64,000 nucleotides of DNA from Sitta carolinensis (GCA_032173965.1 JAVUNC010000004.1:21057001-21121000), one strand, 5' to 3'. Counted from the first letter of the stretch, positions 49,020-60,984 are shown. Program-made: numbers and translations. The notes: generated by a model not told the origin, from the sequence alone.

Positions 49020-52000
49020 GTTGCCCCTTGCACACAGAACAGATATTTTCATCTGCTGTAGTATCTGAGCCAATAAAAACAAAATGCTATCTAAATATCT
49101 CTGAAAACCAAACAAAAGAATGACATTTTAATTGTACATGCACTGTAACCTAAAATCTTAATGATTTTTTACAGCTGAAGATGTAAGTTTTATAGTTAGG
49201 ATTTTTTATCTAAAAATGGTCCAAAATACCTGACTTCCCTAATTCTTCACTTATTTACGTTCATATGCGTGACCTAAATACCATAAGGTGTATATATGTT
49301 CTTGAGGAGAGTACCCTGTAAGAATTTAGACTTAGTAATCAATATAAAATGTAGATTTATTTCTCTGCATTTTTGAGGCATATTCTGTTTAATAAACATG
49401 AGTTAAGGATAATATTTCTATGAAACAATATACAGAATCAAGTTGAATCTGGTTGAAAATACCTTTCTATTGCTTAAAAACTATTATTTGTCAAAGTAGG
49501 ATGCAAACCTTGTTATTTATTTGAACCAAATACATTCTGACCTGTATTTCCAATGTCCTTTGCAACATATTTTTCTGTATAGCATATTTGTACTTTTCTC
49601 CCTTATTCTGTTTTAGGAGGAAAAAAAACCCTACTTTGAAATTAAATATTCCACACTTCAGGAGACTTCAACTTGCTATCTAATAAAACATAAATAACTG
49701 ACAGATTAATCACGACTATACATGTCATCCTATAGTCATCTACAAAGTAACTGTGCTTACTAGTCTATTATATAACTTTGCTATTTTTTGTATTTTTGAA
49801 TCTGTGAGATTAATTGGCACAAAATTTTATAGAACTATAACCTCTACATATACTTGAAAAGTCTAATATGATAGATGGCAGAGCCCTTTAATTCTGCGTC
49901 TGCCTATTAGTCTGTTCTATTGACCCTTTCCTAGTTGGTTCTTTTCATACTTCAGAGACAAGATCAATATTTATCATGCTCCACATGAAATTGAATATAA
50001 ATGAGACCTTGGAAATTATAGCTCTATGTCTCCTATATATTTCTTAATATGTGAAAACTGCAGGTAAAGAAAAATGATTTCTAGAGATTTTAACTTACTT
50101 GAATAAGTAACTTCAAGACAATGTGCTCCAGCCTGTGAGTATGTTACCACCAGATCCATGTGAAGCTTAGTCATTTATCTTTGCAGATACTGACAGAGGT
50201 GTTTCATTTCAAGCTGATTCATACAGATCAAATTCCAATTCAGCTTAAACACTGTTTGAAACACAGGTTTCCATGGGCTAATAAGAACAAGTTGTTGCTT
50301 CAGATTAGGTTTCATGAATTTCTGGAAAGGTCTATGTGATAGAATAGTGTATTTTTCAGGATAGAAGTGTTGCAGTATTTGCTGCCTTGATTTCTTTTAG
50401 AAAATCGATTTAGTATTTTTTCTTTGTATGTGTGTTTAAAATGTATTCTCTTCACAGTGATTTTGTTAGACATCAAGTGTCTAGGAAAGTCGATCTTGAT
50501 ATGTTACTTGGATCCAATTTTTTTTCCTATATGTATATTTTTTAATCTTTCTTTGGAAGAATGTAAATTAACAGCTAGAGTAATTATCAAGTTGAAGAAC
50601 AGTATGGTCATCTCTACTGATTTGTTTTGTTTCGAGTTAAGCTGATTACCACCATATCTGTGGTTAGTAAGGAATTCTTTCTTATACAGAAATTACAGTT
50701 GTTCTGGTTTGGCTTGTTTGATGATCTTTTTCCTATAGGAAAAAGGAACTCTATCACTTCAAATTCCTTGGAAATGTCATGTTTCTAAATCTCTTCCTCT
50801 ATAGAGATCTTGTGAGACAATTGTAACTTTGATGCCTTGGGTGTTTTTCAATAAAAGCCAATGGAATTTAATCTTCTGAAATTTTTTCCAAAGATTCAGT
50901 AATTTTTAACACAAAATAAATTGCCTACCTAGTGTTGTATTTTGTAATACCATCTTCTAATATGAAGCTTGTTTTATGATGAATGAAGTAAAATTATTTC
51001 CCTTTATTTTAACATTTTAAAGATAACATTGTACATGATTTTATGCATACACAATTTCTTTTTCTAGGTTAAAATAACAACTTAGCTAAGGAAAAAAATA
51101 TACTAGAAAAAAGGTTTTTAATAGTAAAAATTATGCCTATTATGAAATATGACACCTACAAATGCCCTAGAGGCAGGTATCTCAGGAAGACCACAAAATG
51201 AGGTAAGAAATAGTAAGTCTGAGAATACCAACTGCCATGAATTTGAAAATTCTTAGTTCCCCAAGGAGTTTAGAAGACATCAGCCATTGTTATGTGATAA
51301 AAAGTCTTTTTTTAACAAGCCCAAATCACACTGTGCAAAAGCAAAGACTCAGAGAAAAAAATCTATTCCAGATAAATATAGAAGCAGTTCAAAAGAATAT
51401 TTTTTAAAAACTACTATTAATAGGAAAACCCCTCATCTTTAATAATTATTAAATCATACTCTATGACGCATTTTAACTGTGGCTTTGGAAGGTCTGCTAA
51501 AGAGATTCTTTACACATCCTGGACACTGTTCTTCATGCACTGTCCTTTGTTTTTCAGTTCCAAATATTTTGGTTAATAGTATGTCTATCCAGATTCCTGG
51601 CAATGTTAACAACACAACAAGATTGTGGTCTTTTACAATAGTCAATGGGTTGTGTTGATCAATTCATCAAGGTTAAGACTTTTTAAAACCTGCTTCTCAG
51701 CATTACATAACACCTATTTACAAAGCATTTTAGTTCAGTTTCCAGTAATTATAGCACTTCAGAAGTAAAGTCAATAATTTTTTTTTGTTCTGTTTGTTCT
51801 GAATGCGCATTGCTTTTTTTAAAAAAAATATTGCAAATTACTTTGAATAAGGAAAAATTTGATGCCTTTTAAAATGTTCTTTTCTGGTTTAACAAACCTA
51901 AATTATCATAATTCAGAGTTTGCTAAAGTTATGCAATAGTTTACATATGGAATTCTTGGGATCCGTGAGAGTCATCATCATCATTTAAGAGTCTTAAAAA

Positions 52001-55000
52001 ATAAACAAACTGAAAACTCCATGTTTTACCTTTTCCAAGGTAAGGTATCATTTAGAGAAATTCTGGTTTGCTGTACAACACATTAGATTTGTGTCTGTGA
52101 CAGGCCAAAAGGAACTCCTTCAATTTTCCGATATGACAAATCAATCCTGTTAATGCTTCTTTTTGTTTTGTTTTCTAATTTCCAACACAGGGTATCTGCC
52201 CTTTTTATCTATTTATAACTTGCCTTATTGTTTCTGTTCTAGTGTCCTGAACTGACTTCTTATTTTAAGACCAGCATTAAATTCTTAGATGATTTTAATT
52301 TAAGGTAAAAATTGCCAATGTGGTACTTTGTTCCCTTAAGATAACCTTTATACAAAAAAAAATAAAATCAACTATCAGAAGAGTTAAAGTTGTTGCATAT
52401 TAATATGTGTTACTTATTGCTAATTGGATTTAGATTGTTTTGATTGAAAGGCCATTTGATGATGGCCTTATTTCTTTGTTAAATGTTCTATCAGTTTTTA
52501 AAATTAATTTTGTCTGATTTTCATCTTATTCCATATCTTTTGAATAATTCCATTTTAATCAGCATTGAAAAAACTTAACAGTTATGTCCTTGATGTGACA
52601 GTTTCCATTAGGGTGATATCACATAATATTACAGGTGTCAAATTAAACATTAAAAAATAGTCACATCTCTAAATTTGTTGTCATAAGCAGAGTACTTAAT
52701 TTTCATCTAATGCGTCTCTCAATAGATCCAAGGACTGTCTGAGAGCATCTTGTGTCTTTATTTTGATAGTAACAATTTTTAGAAGTTAATTTTTTCTTTC
52801 AATGACCTATTAAATCATTAGTCTAAGCAATTCATTTAAGCAGCTGTTCAATACTAATAGTGTAAATATCTTCTCAAAGACTTCTAGGAGCTTTTTACAG
52901 CCTCTGACTGACAGTATTGAGGCTTGTTCTGAGCTTGAGTGAGCAAGTGAAGCAATAGTCAAGTTGGACCCTTCTGGAAGCAGGAAGGAGAATTTGATCT
53001 CTCTTGGGCATTCCTTGGGCTGCTTAGGAGCAGAGGGTGTCAGAGGCTGCAGAGGAGCAGAGAGGAGGCAGGCACAGCACAGATGTGCAGCAACATGAAC
53101 TAAATGAGGGTCATTGAATTGAGTGGAAGAGAAGATACAGTGAAGAATTTAGCAGGCAGAAGAAAATTTGATTTTAAATAATTCTAATTTCCAGAATGAC
53201 CCTTTGAATTTTGTCTATTTTAAAATTTAACATTTCTATTTCATAATCTGAAAAAAACCTTTGTTTTAATTTTTGGGAGTTTGTTAGGAAGGCTAAGGCA
53301 CATACACTAATCAAGATCCTGTCACAAAGAAGTTAGTATTTTTGACTCATGAGTTTATGAACTAAAGACCTGTTTTTAATTGCATTATAATATTTATTTT
53401 CTTCTCAGAGGATTTCTTGGAAAGAAATTAAGTTTGTTGATACAGCAGTAGAGCTTTCAGATCTGACATATGTGACTACTGTGAAAATTAGAGTAGTGGT
53501 AGTTGAAGGTTAACCTCCCTTGACTCAAGGCTGATTGTACTGTTCATGCTAAATAAAATTTTATCTTCTTGATTCATATCTGTCACAGATTTCAATTGTT
53601 GATGCAGATATCACATAGTGTATCTATGAGAGGCGTGTACAATAGTGTCACAACCATCACAACAGATTGACAACCCAACATTCTGAAAAACAAGTAAGGG
53701 AAACAAAATATTTGCTTTTAGAGATTAAAATAAGAGACAGTTAATTTCCTCTGAAAAGAATCAAGTTGCCAGAAGTATCAAAGGATAAAGTAATATACTT
53801 GATTGCTTTGTAGGTTTTGGAGTTTTTTTATTTAGTGAATTTTAATTTTTATGAGGGATTCAAAATCTTGAATAGTTCTAGTGTTGTTGATACAGCCTAT
53901 TATTTCAATTTTTTTCTTTGTAACATTTAGATGATAGTTCAAACCATCTCTAAATGATGTGGCACCAAAATAATTAAAAAAGGATTTTAGAATTATATAT
54001 GTTTCAAGACTGAATGTTGTCACAAAATTAACAATGAGAGATACTTTTTTTTTAATTGTCTATGGCATCATCTTGATATTTTTTTTGGCCTCCTAAATAA
54101 TTTTTAGTTTTCAACTTAATTTGCTATATTTTATCTATTGACTGTAGATATTAAAATTCTCCATTCAAACTAAAGTCATACCTAAAGTAAAGTAATTTCT
54201 GTTGTGTCTCTGTGCTGAGTTTGCTTTATGATCAATGCACAGTGAGGGGATCTGAATCACTGGAGTCTACCACAGACTCAGTCTTACATATATGAGCAGT
54301 TTCACATATGAATATCTCTTCTATGGCCCTTCTGAGTTCTGGGGTTTTGTTTCAAGCTCTTCTGATCACACAGAGTGTGTTTAATTATGTTGACTTCCAA
54401 AGTCAGTGAACTGAAAAGATTTGAAGTATGTATTGTCTATTAAACTCTCATGGGGTTGTTTTTACAATTTGTTGGAGCAGAATTTTCTTTTCACCAGCAA
54501 GGGATGTATACCGTCCATAGTGCCATGATAATCTTTGTTTTGCCAAAAAAAGGATCTGGGAAAGAAATTAGAAAAAAAACCCATATTACTTCAATAAATC
54601 TGAGTGACTAATTCAAGGGAAAGCACATAAAGGAGCTGGAGTGAAATTGTTTTATAATGTTCTTAATCTGTGCCTATTAGACTTTTCCAAAGAGTAAATG
54701 AGAATATTAAATTATTGCTACAATATCATCATAGAAAATTTGAGATGGCTTATAATAACTTTAGTATTAGTGTGGCTGCAATCTGACATAGCACTACCTA
54801 CTCAAAAAAGCTGAAGTTTTATATTTATTAGTAATTCTTTACATGGGTAATACAGATGATAAAAAACAGTCCTGCAACTTTCTCTATTAAACTTGGATAA
54901 ATGATCATTCGACCCTTTTCCTGGAACATATATGCCATGTTATTGCCATTTCCATGGCATTTAGGATGTATTTGTGCTATCACACAAATACCAAGTTGAC

Positions 55001-55203
55001 CTTTCCAAGTGGTATTTAAAGTATATCTTGGATTTCTCTTACATAGTGTTAGACTTTGTTAGGCACAAATTCCATACTTATGATTAACCTCTTATTAATT
55101 AATTGCATTGGTACATATTGCTCACAGATCCAGTTTGTGTTTTTGTTACTTAGTAGGACTTCTGGCCCAAGAATATATTGCTAAATATGGACAAGTCTGG
55201 AGG
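49020..55203. other. AT-rich gene-free sequence
   Basis: About 6.2 kb without a recognised gene or element. A perfect 20-bp palindrome lies at 50726-50745. A slightly GC-richer purine-rich patch is at about 52.92-53.09 kb, not recognised. Open frames are at most 73 codons. Confidence 0.6.
50726..50745. repeat. Perfect 20-bp palindrome
   Basis: CTTTTTCCTATAGGAAAAAG reads the same on both strands. It has no spacer. No known binding site is claimed. Confidence 0.85.
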
Positions 55204-55208
55204 ATATG
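55204..55208. repeat. Target-site duplication ATATG, left copy
   Basis: ATATG directly precedes solo LTR copy B and is repeated exactly at 56548-56552. Confidence 0.9.
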
Positions 55209-56547
55209 TGTCGTAGTTTAGAAAAAATAAGTTTTTCTGAACTTCAGTGGTCAAACCAATGAGTGCTCAGGTTTAAAGACTGGCACCTGGTGTGGCCACT
55301 GAGGACAAGGATCCGCCTCTGAGAACACAAGGGGTTCAAAGCAGAGGGCTCCCCGGAAAGCTCTCTCTTGGTTCCGGTCCCTGAGGACGGGCGGATCTCC
55401 CCTGCCCAGCGGCTGGCTGGGCGGGGGAGGGGAAGCCATGCGGCCTGGGTGAGGTAGGGCCGGAACCTCGGGCACAGAGGGGGAGAGGAAAATCCTGTAG
55501 GATGGAAGGGTGGCAGACAGCCTTCTTTTCCCTTTCCCTTCCCCCCTTCCCCCCCCGGAGAGAGAGACTGAGAAAAACCGTGTCTGTGATCTTCGTCACC
55601 TTGAAATTTGATATCAACAACTAGACAGCACGGCCGAAGGAGTATGGGGGGGTGGCGTGAGAAGAGTGCCCAGCAGCAAAGATACCGTGAGAGTTCTGGG
55701 GAAACAAAGCCCAAGATTTTAACCCTTTTCGTAAATGATGGAAACTTTATAAATGCTAATCCTCCTGAATCTAAAGAAGACAAATAGAAAGAACTGAGCA
55801 AAGATGATGAAAGTTTGTGTAAGTAGAAGATTGTCAGAGAACGCTAAAAAGAATCCTAGGTGGGAGGAGATGATGGAGTGGCTTTGGCTGGACTCTTTTA
55901 TGTAACCATGGACGGACTCATTTCTTTTCTGTAACACAGAAACGGCATCTGGGGAGAGGCATTGGCTTGGAGCCAAGAGTGGACAGTAGTGTGAACAGAG
56001 ATGAGAGGAAGAGCTCTGTTCTCAAGGCCCCTCGGCCCCAGGGGGTAATATTGGGGGGGACTGGTGTCCCAAAATTGAAAAGCTGTCGTTTCTTAGAACT
56101 AACCAAAGCATCTTTAAAAAGAAAAACCCTAGAAGCAGCTCTGGTCCATGCACAGTGGTGAGAGCACTGGACATAGAGGAAGAGGCCACGATGTGGTGCA
56201 AGAAGGACTCCTATCTCTCCTCAACGAACTGAGTACTGATTATCGGAAGGGTGGTAATAGACTAAAGATTAATTATCTAAAAAGTGGTAACGTGATAGGG
56301 AATTTTCAGTTTGTTTTGTTAGGTTGAGAACTGGTGGGTGGGGGAGAGGAAGAGTGTTTTTTTTAAAGTTTCCATGTTCTTCTGTATGTGTCTTCTTTGC
56401 CTATTATAAGTAATAAAGTTTTTTTTCCTTTTGCTTTCTAAATTAGACACTGTTTTGCTCTGTTTTTAGTCACATCTCACAAGAGATACCAGGGACAGTA
56501 TATCGTTATAGGGACACTGGCCTTGTGCCAACGTCAAACCTTTGACA
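55209..56547 (+). mobile_element. Complete solo LTR, copy B (1339 bp)
   Basis: A full-length LTR in plus orientation running from TGTCGTAGTTTAG to CCTTTGACA, flanked by perfect 5-bp duplications. There are no retroviral genes on either side, so it is a solo LTR. U3 contains a CpG-rich segment (about 55310-55560). The poly(A) signal AATAAA is at 56412-56417 with TATAAG just before it. It is the inverted sister of copy A (13855-15164), about 40 kb away, with roughly 3% substitutions in the 480 bases nearest the 3' end. Copy B carries a 56-bp segment (56009-56064) absent from copy A. A 185-codon frame lies antisense within it (55244-55801); it starts at a non-ATG codon and is frame-shifted in copy A, so it is not called as a gene. 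Its family name is unknown to me. Confidence 0.94.
56412..56417 (+). promoter_or_regulatory. LTR copy B poly(A) signal
   Basis: AATAAA about 130 bases before the LTR 3' end, followed by a T-rich stretch. Conserved in position with copy A. Confidence 0.65.
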
Positions 56548-56552
56548 ATATG
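56548..56552. repeat. Target-site duplication ATATG, right copy
   Basis: An exact match to 55204-55208 on the other side of solo LTR copy B. Confidence 0.9.
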
Positions 56553-58272
56553 ATAGATCTTTTCCTTAAGAGCAGGCATTTTAAGAATTACTAGCCTTCA
56601 AGATCAGGCTGAAGCAAGACTTCAGATAGGCAGAGTGCTTATTTTTAAGTATATAAAATTATTCAAGAAATTAATTTTTTTTTTTTTTTAATATCAGCTG
56701 TACATCAATAGTAAATAAGATAGGGTTAGAGTAGGCATTCAAGCACTGGGACACTAGCACCCATGCTGTCTAGCATAACAAACCCAAGAAGATATAAAAT
56801 ACCCCAGATAAACTGTTTGTACAGGGTCTTGACATTAAAAAAATTAAAAATTAGAGACAAGGATTATCAAGAAAATTCTCTAATTTCTTTTATTCCTGTA
56901 ATGTTTGGGAAATTTGAGTTTTGGGAATATCAATGCATGTATGTTCATAAATAAATGGATTTCACATCTAATTCTTGTCACTATATTTTTTTTTCCTTTT
57001 GATGTAAGCAATGTCAATCTGGAAGGGGAACAAGTCAACTCTTTAGGATATAACAGGTGTTTGGAAGACTGTTCTAAAATCAATAGTCGACATCAATAAT
57101 TATTTAAAAACCAAATTTCAATTAATAAAACAGAGTTCACATCTCCTTTGATAGGTAGGGTAAACAGTTCTAAAGACAAAGAGAAACATTGCAAATACAT
57201 GAGCGTAGAAATGATGTGTTCATTTTCCTCCAGAAAATTACTTTGAAATAATATTTTGAAAACTCAAATGAAAAGATAAATTTTTTCTTCAGACATCTGA
57301 GTGCATTTTAATGCAAAAAACATCTGAAATAAGTCAGTATTAAACCCAGATCCATCTGACTGATTTTCTGGTACTTTCACTCCTGTGTGAAAATAAGCAG
57401 GACCAAGTTCAAAGCAGGTTACTGTAGTGCAACTCCAGAGGGATATTAGTTTTGGTAATATGTACAATTGCCAATCAACAGTTTTTATTTTCTTTTTCAA
57501 TGTAACATAAAAATGTTCCTAAACTTCATAGTGGTGTAAGATAGATTTGTCATTTTTGTGTTCTACCTACTTTACATCTTTTAACAAATCAACATGGGGC
57601 TGTTGATTTCTCTCTAGTATTAATACCTCTAATGAGATTTTTTAGTCTTTCTGTATTCTCCTTGAAGTTTCAGTAAGTGGACTTTTCACTGAATCCAAAA
57701 ATTCTTTAAAGGGATTCCTAGTACAAAATAGAAAATACATCTATAAATAATAGAAGTATGTAAGCCATCGATTTACAGCAAAATAAATGACAGTACTAGA
57801 TGTATATTGACTCCTAAATATGTAATTAGGTCTATTAATAATAGATACTAATATTGGATTAAAGATGGGTTATATAAATAATGCAAAAGCGTATTAGAAG
57901 GAGGTGCAATAAACCAAGAATTTCCACATGTGTAGAAGTCATGAGTCTGCAGAACTGGGGATAAGAGTGCTAGGGAATCTGAGAAGCTGCAGAGAAAACA
58001 CAGCTTAAAGCCTGGTTTTAGACTCCATGTGTTTTGTGCCTTCTGCTCACAGCACTTTCTTTTAACTCTTTAATTTTTCTACTCTAATTTTCATTATACT
58101 GATTTTTTATTTTCTATTTGACTAAGTTAATGGTCAACAATATGTGAAAGGGACATCAAAAGCTCACTTTGTTTATGTCGTGGTGAAGGAATCTCTTTAT
58201 CTCTCAAAACCTGACCCTTGTGCACAATTTAAAATGCCTTACATATAGGCTGTAGTAGTAATAATAATAATG

Positions 58273-58312
<40 letters not shown>

Positions 58313-58545
58313 ATTTTCACCTATATTCCATATCCTGTTGTCTTTACCTTTTGGATTTTTTCTGACTCATGTTAGATTCTTGTCTCCGTATAGACATTGT
58401 AGATTATTGCTATAGCCCTGGGGTATGTAATCCTCCCTGTGTGGAGGAACTCATTCTCATCTAGGAGTAAGAGGGAAAGGAGTGACTTTCCTTTGGTCTG
58501 AGTCTCCAGTTCTTTAATCTTTGTCACCAAGGATAAGATGTTGAT
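56553..58545. other. AT-rich gene-free sequence
   Basis: About 2 kb with nothing recognised apart from a T run near 56.68 kb and the GATAAT microsatellite listed separately. Open frames are 62-78 codons. Confidence 0.6.
58252..58312. repeat. (AATGAT)n / (AAT)n microsatellite
   Basis: An imperfect AAT tract passes into repeated GATAAT units. It is about 230 bases upstream of the CR1 start and not at its tail. Confidence 0.9.
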
Positions 58546-59283
58546 CCAGACAGGCTTGAGAGATGTCTGCAAATCTCATGAATGTCAACAAGGCCAAGTA
58601 AAACTTCCTGCACCTGAGTTGAGGCAATCCCAATCATAAGTACAGGATGGGCAGGGAATGGCTGGAGACTAGCCCTGGGTAGAGGTCCTGGGGGAGTTTG
58701 TGGTTGAAAAGGTCACCGTGACTCTTCAATGGGTGACTGCAGTCTGAAAACCAACTGCATCCCGGGCTGTGTCTAAAGTGTTAGCAGCAGGTCAAGGGAG
58801 GTGATTCTGTCTTTCAACTTGCACTTGGGAGACTCCACCTGTCTCACAATACTCACAATATTCACAATGGAATACTCTGTCCAGGTTTGGGGTCCCCAAA
58901 ACAAAAAGGATATTTGCCTGTTGGAATGAGTCTAGTGGAAAGCCACTAAATTGATTGCATGGCTGGAGTACTTCTATGAAGATAGGCTGAGATATCTAGG
59001 ATGGTTCAACCTGGAGAAGGCTCCAGGTAGACCTTAGAGCACTTTCCAGGACTTAAAAGAGTCCTGTTAGAGAGCTGGAGAGGGACTTTTTATAAAGGTC
59101 TGTAGTAGATAGGACAATAAAAATGTTTTTTAAGCTGAAGAAGTCAAGGTTTAGCTAAATAATAGGAAGAAATTCTTTACTGTAAGTGTGGTGAGGCACT
59201 GGAACAGGTTGCACAGAGATATTGTGGATACCCCATCCCTGAAGGTGTTCAAGACTAGGATGGATGGAGCTCTAAGCAGCCTA
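58546..59283 (+). repeat. CR1 LINE, about 740 bp, missing its 3' tail
   Basis: Plus-strand CR1. Landmarks in order are a stretch like CTCATGAATGTCAACAAGGC near 58.58 kb, GGATGGGCAGGGAATGGCTG near 58.65 kb, ATACTCTGTCCAGGTTTGGG near 58.87 kb, CAACCTGGAGAAGGCTCCAG near 59.01 kb, GGCACTGGAACAGGTTGCAC near 59.20 kb, and GGTGTTCAAGACTAGGATGG near 59.24 kb. The match stops after GAGCTCTAAGCAGCCT, so the 3' terminal part is missing. The 60-codon frame at 59188-59370 starts inside this repeat. Confidence 0.92.
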
Positions 59284-60149
59284 TATATTCTTGTAAATTT
59301 GATTTTTTTTCTCCTCAAGTTCTTTTTCCCATTCCTGAAAGACCCTACTTTGTTATGGAACTTCCTATGAGTTTACTGCAAAAATATAAAAAAGTTATCT
59401 GTCTTTTGGTGATTAAATATGGGAATAAATTTTATAAAGTAGGTCTAAAATCCATTTTCCCAAAGTTATGTCTCATCCCTCTCATATTTTTCTTGTGCTC
59501 TAAATATTCATCACTACAGCTGGAGGAACTGTTGAAGTCTCTAGATGTAAAAACTTACATTTGTATACAGGCTTACAAATATAATATTAAAGTGCATTGT
59601 GTCTGCAGTAAACCCATAGTCATTAAAAATAAAGAATTATAGATCACTTGCATATTCACTCTACAAAGTTTTGCCTTCTATTTTTTTCTTCTTTATTTTT
59701 TATATTTCAGAGTTCTTGAAACTGCCTAAAGGAAAAGTCAATATGTTTTTGTGAATTTGGTTCCTTTCATCAATTCAAACTCAGAAACTACGTTTCCTCG
59801 TCTTATGTTTTCTAGGACATTTCCATTTTGGACAGCTACCTCATCATTCCCTGTTGTACTTGCTCTTTGCAAAGATTTTTTCTCACTGTATTTTTTTCTT
59901 CTCTTTATCACTTGTATATCTTTATCACTCCTCACTTCTCTCTTGCCTTGTATATTTCTTCTTCAAGAAGGAGTGCAAAAGTTATTAAGTCACTGATACT
60001 GGTACCTTTCTGTTACTGAAATTTCATTTACTTTATGAAGACTTAAGTTTCATCATTTATATTTTTTAGATTCTGTGCTGTTCTAGTGTAGTTCTGGGTT
60101 TCATATTAGGTGCTACTGAGCTCTCTTCGCAGAGTAGGTAGACAAAACA
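59284..60149. other. AT-rich non-coding sequence
   Basis: About 870 bases. The 95-codon frame at 59355-59642 and the overlapping frames at 59.74-60.02 kb on both strands show no recognisable protein features and overlap each other in the way chance frames do. Confidence 0.55.
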
Positions 60150-60482
60150 ATTCCTTTTCTAGCTTGGTACCAAGGACAAATTTCAAGCCCAAGAACAAAA
60201 ACAGCAGTGAAGTGAAGAGAAAAAAACAAGGATGGTGGAGCTTCATAACCTGAGCTATAATTGGACAATTAACTCCAATAGGTTAATGAACCAGAACTTA
60301 TAAAAGTGTGAGACCTTGTGATTGGTCTGACATTTTGTGACCATTTTGGGATTCAACTTGGGTGTGGCCCAGACAGGCTCTTGTACTGCCCGGGTGTACC
60401 CATTGAGGCCTTTTATTAAATACCTACTTTATCCTTTTACTCTGTCTAGTCTCTGTTCCAGGTCAGCCTCGAGAAGGCATCA
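60150..60482 (+). mobile_element. Solo LTR of another ERV family
   Basis: Contains CTTGGTACCAAGGACAAATT, a TATA box TATAAAAG at 60299-60306, GTGATTGGTCTGACATTTTG, GGCTCTTGTACTGCC, a poly(A) signal ATTAAA at 60415-60420, and TCTGTCTAGTCTCTGTTCCA with a 3' end at CTCGAGAAGGCATCA. The spacing of TATA box, poly(A) signal and 3' end fits a short retroviral LTR, and the sequence resembles a songbird LTR family I have seen. The 5' end is approximate and I find no target-site duplication. Confidence 0.65.
60299..60306 (+). promoter_or_regulatory. LTR TATA box (TATAAAAG)
   Basis: A strong TATA motif about 110 bases upstream of an ATTAAA poly(A) signal, the usual U3-R arrangement. It would mark transcription starting near 60.33 kb if active. 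Confidence 0.6.
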
Positions 60483-60607
60483 AAAGAACAGGGAGGTAAT
60501 CAAGCAAAAATGAGCCTTTTGACAGATGTTAAAGCCATAGGCTATAAGGATCAAAAGAACATAAAATAATCATATATAATTTGGAACCCTTTGTTCATTC
60601 CACAACA
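60483..60607. other. Short spacer between two LTRs
   Basis: About 125 bases of ordinary sequence that separate two unrelated LTR remnants in opposite orientation. Confidence 0.5.
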
Positions 60608-60925
60608 GTTGTAGTTTAACCTCAGCTGTTGAATAAGCCAGAAGCAGCCACTCGCTCACTCCCTTACCAGCAGCATGGAAGAGAGAATCACAAAGGCAAA
60701 AGTGAGAAAACTCACGGGTTGAGATGAGCACAATTCCATAGGTAAATTTAATAGGCAAAGCAGAAGCCATGTACAAGCAAATAGAATTAGAATTTCATTC
60801 ACCACTTCACACTGTGTTCGGGCTTCCCTGGGAAAGCAGGCGTCCATCACATGTAACAGTGACTTGTGAAGCCAAATGATGTCACTCCAAACACAGTGAT
60901 CCCCCCACCTTTCATTTTCCTATTT
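60608..60925 (-). mobile_element. Partial solo LTR, ERVL-like (R-U5 side)
   Basis: The plus strand starts GTTGTAGTTTAACCTCAGCT, then CAGCCACTCGCTCACTCCCT, ACTCACGGGTTGAGATGAGC, CATTCACCACTTCACAC, CCCTGGGAAAGCAGGCGTCC and GTAACAGTGACTTGTGAAG. This is the inverted R-U5 half of the same LTR type seen at 48.6 kb. The match fades after 60.92 kb, so the U3 half is lost. The 64- and 68-codon minus-strand frames here lie inside the LTR. Confidence 0.78.
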
Positions 60926-60984
60926 AAATTACTTTTAAGTAATATAGTTAATGAATAGATATTTTTCTCATATATTAATATCAA

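Noticed and set aside
55244..55801. 185-codon minus-strand open frame
   Set aside because: It is antisense inside solo LTR B, starts at a non-ATG codon and is frameshifted in the sister LTR A. GC-rich sequence keeps the frame open.
13855..56547. A single giant provirus bounded by LTRs A and B
   Set aside because: The LTRs are inverted relative to each other, have different target-site duplications, and no gag, pol or env sequence lies between them.
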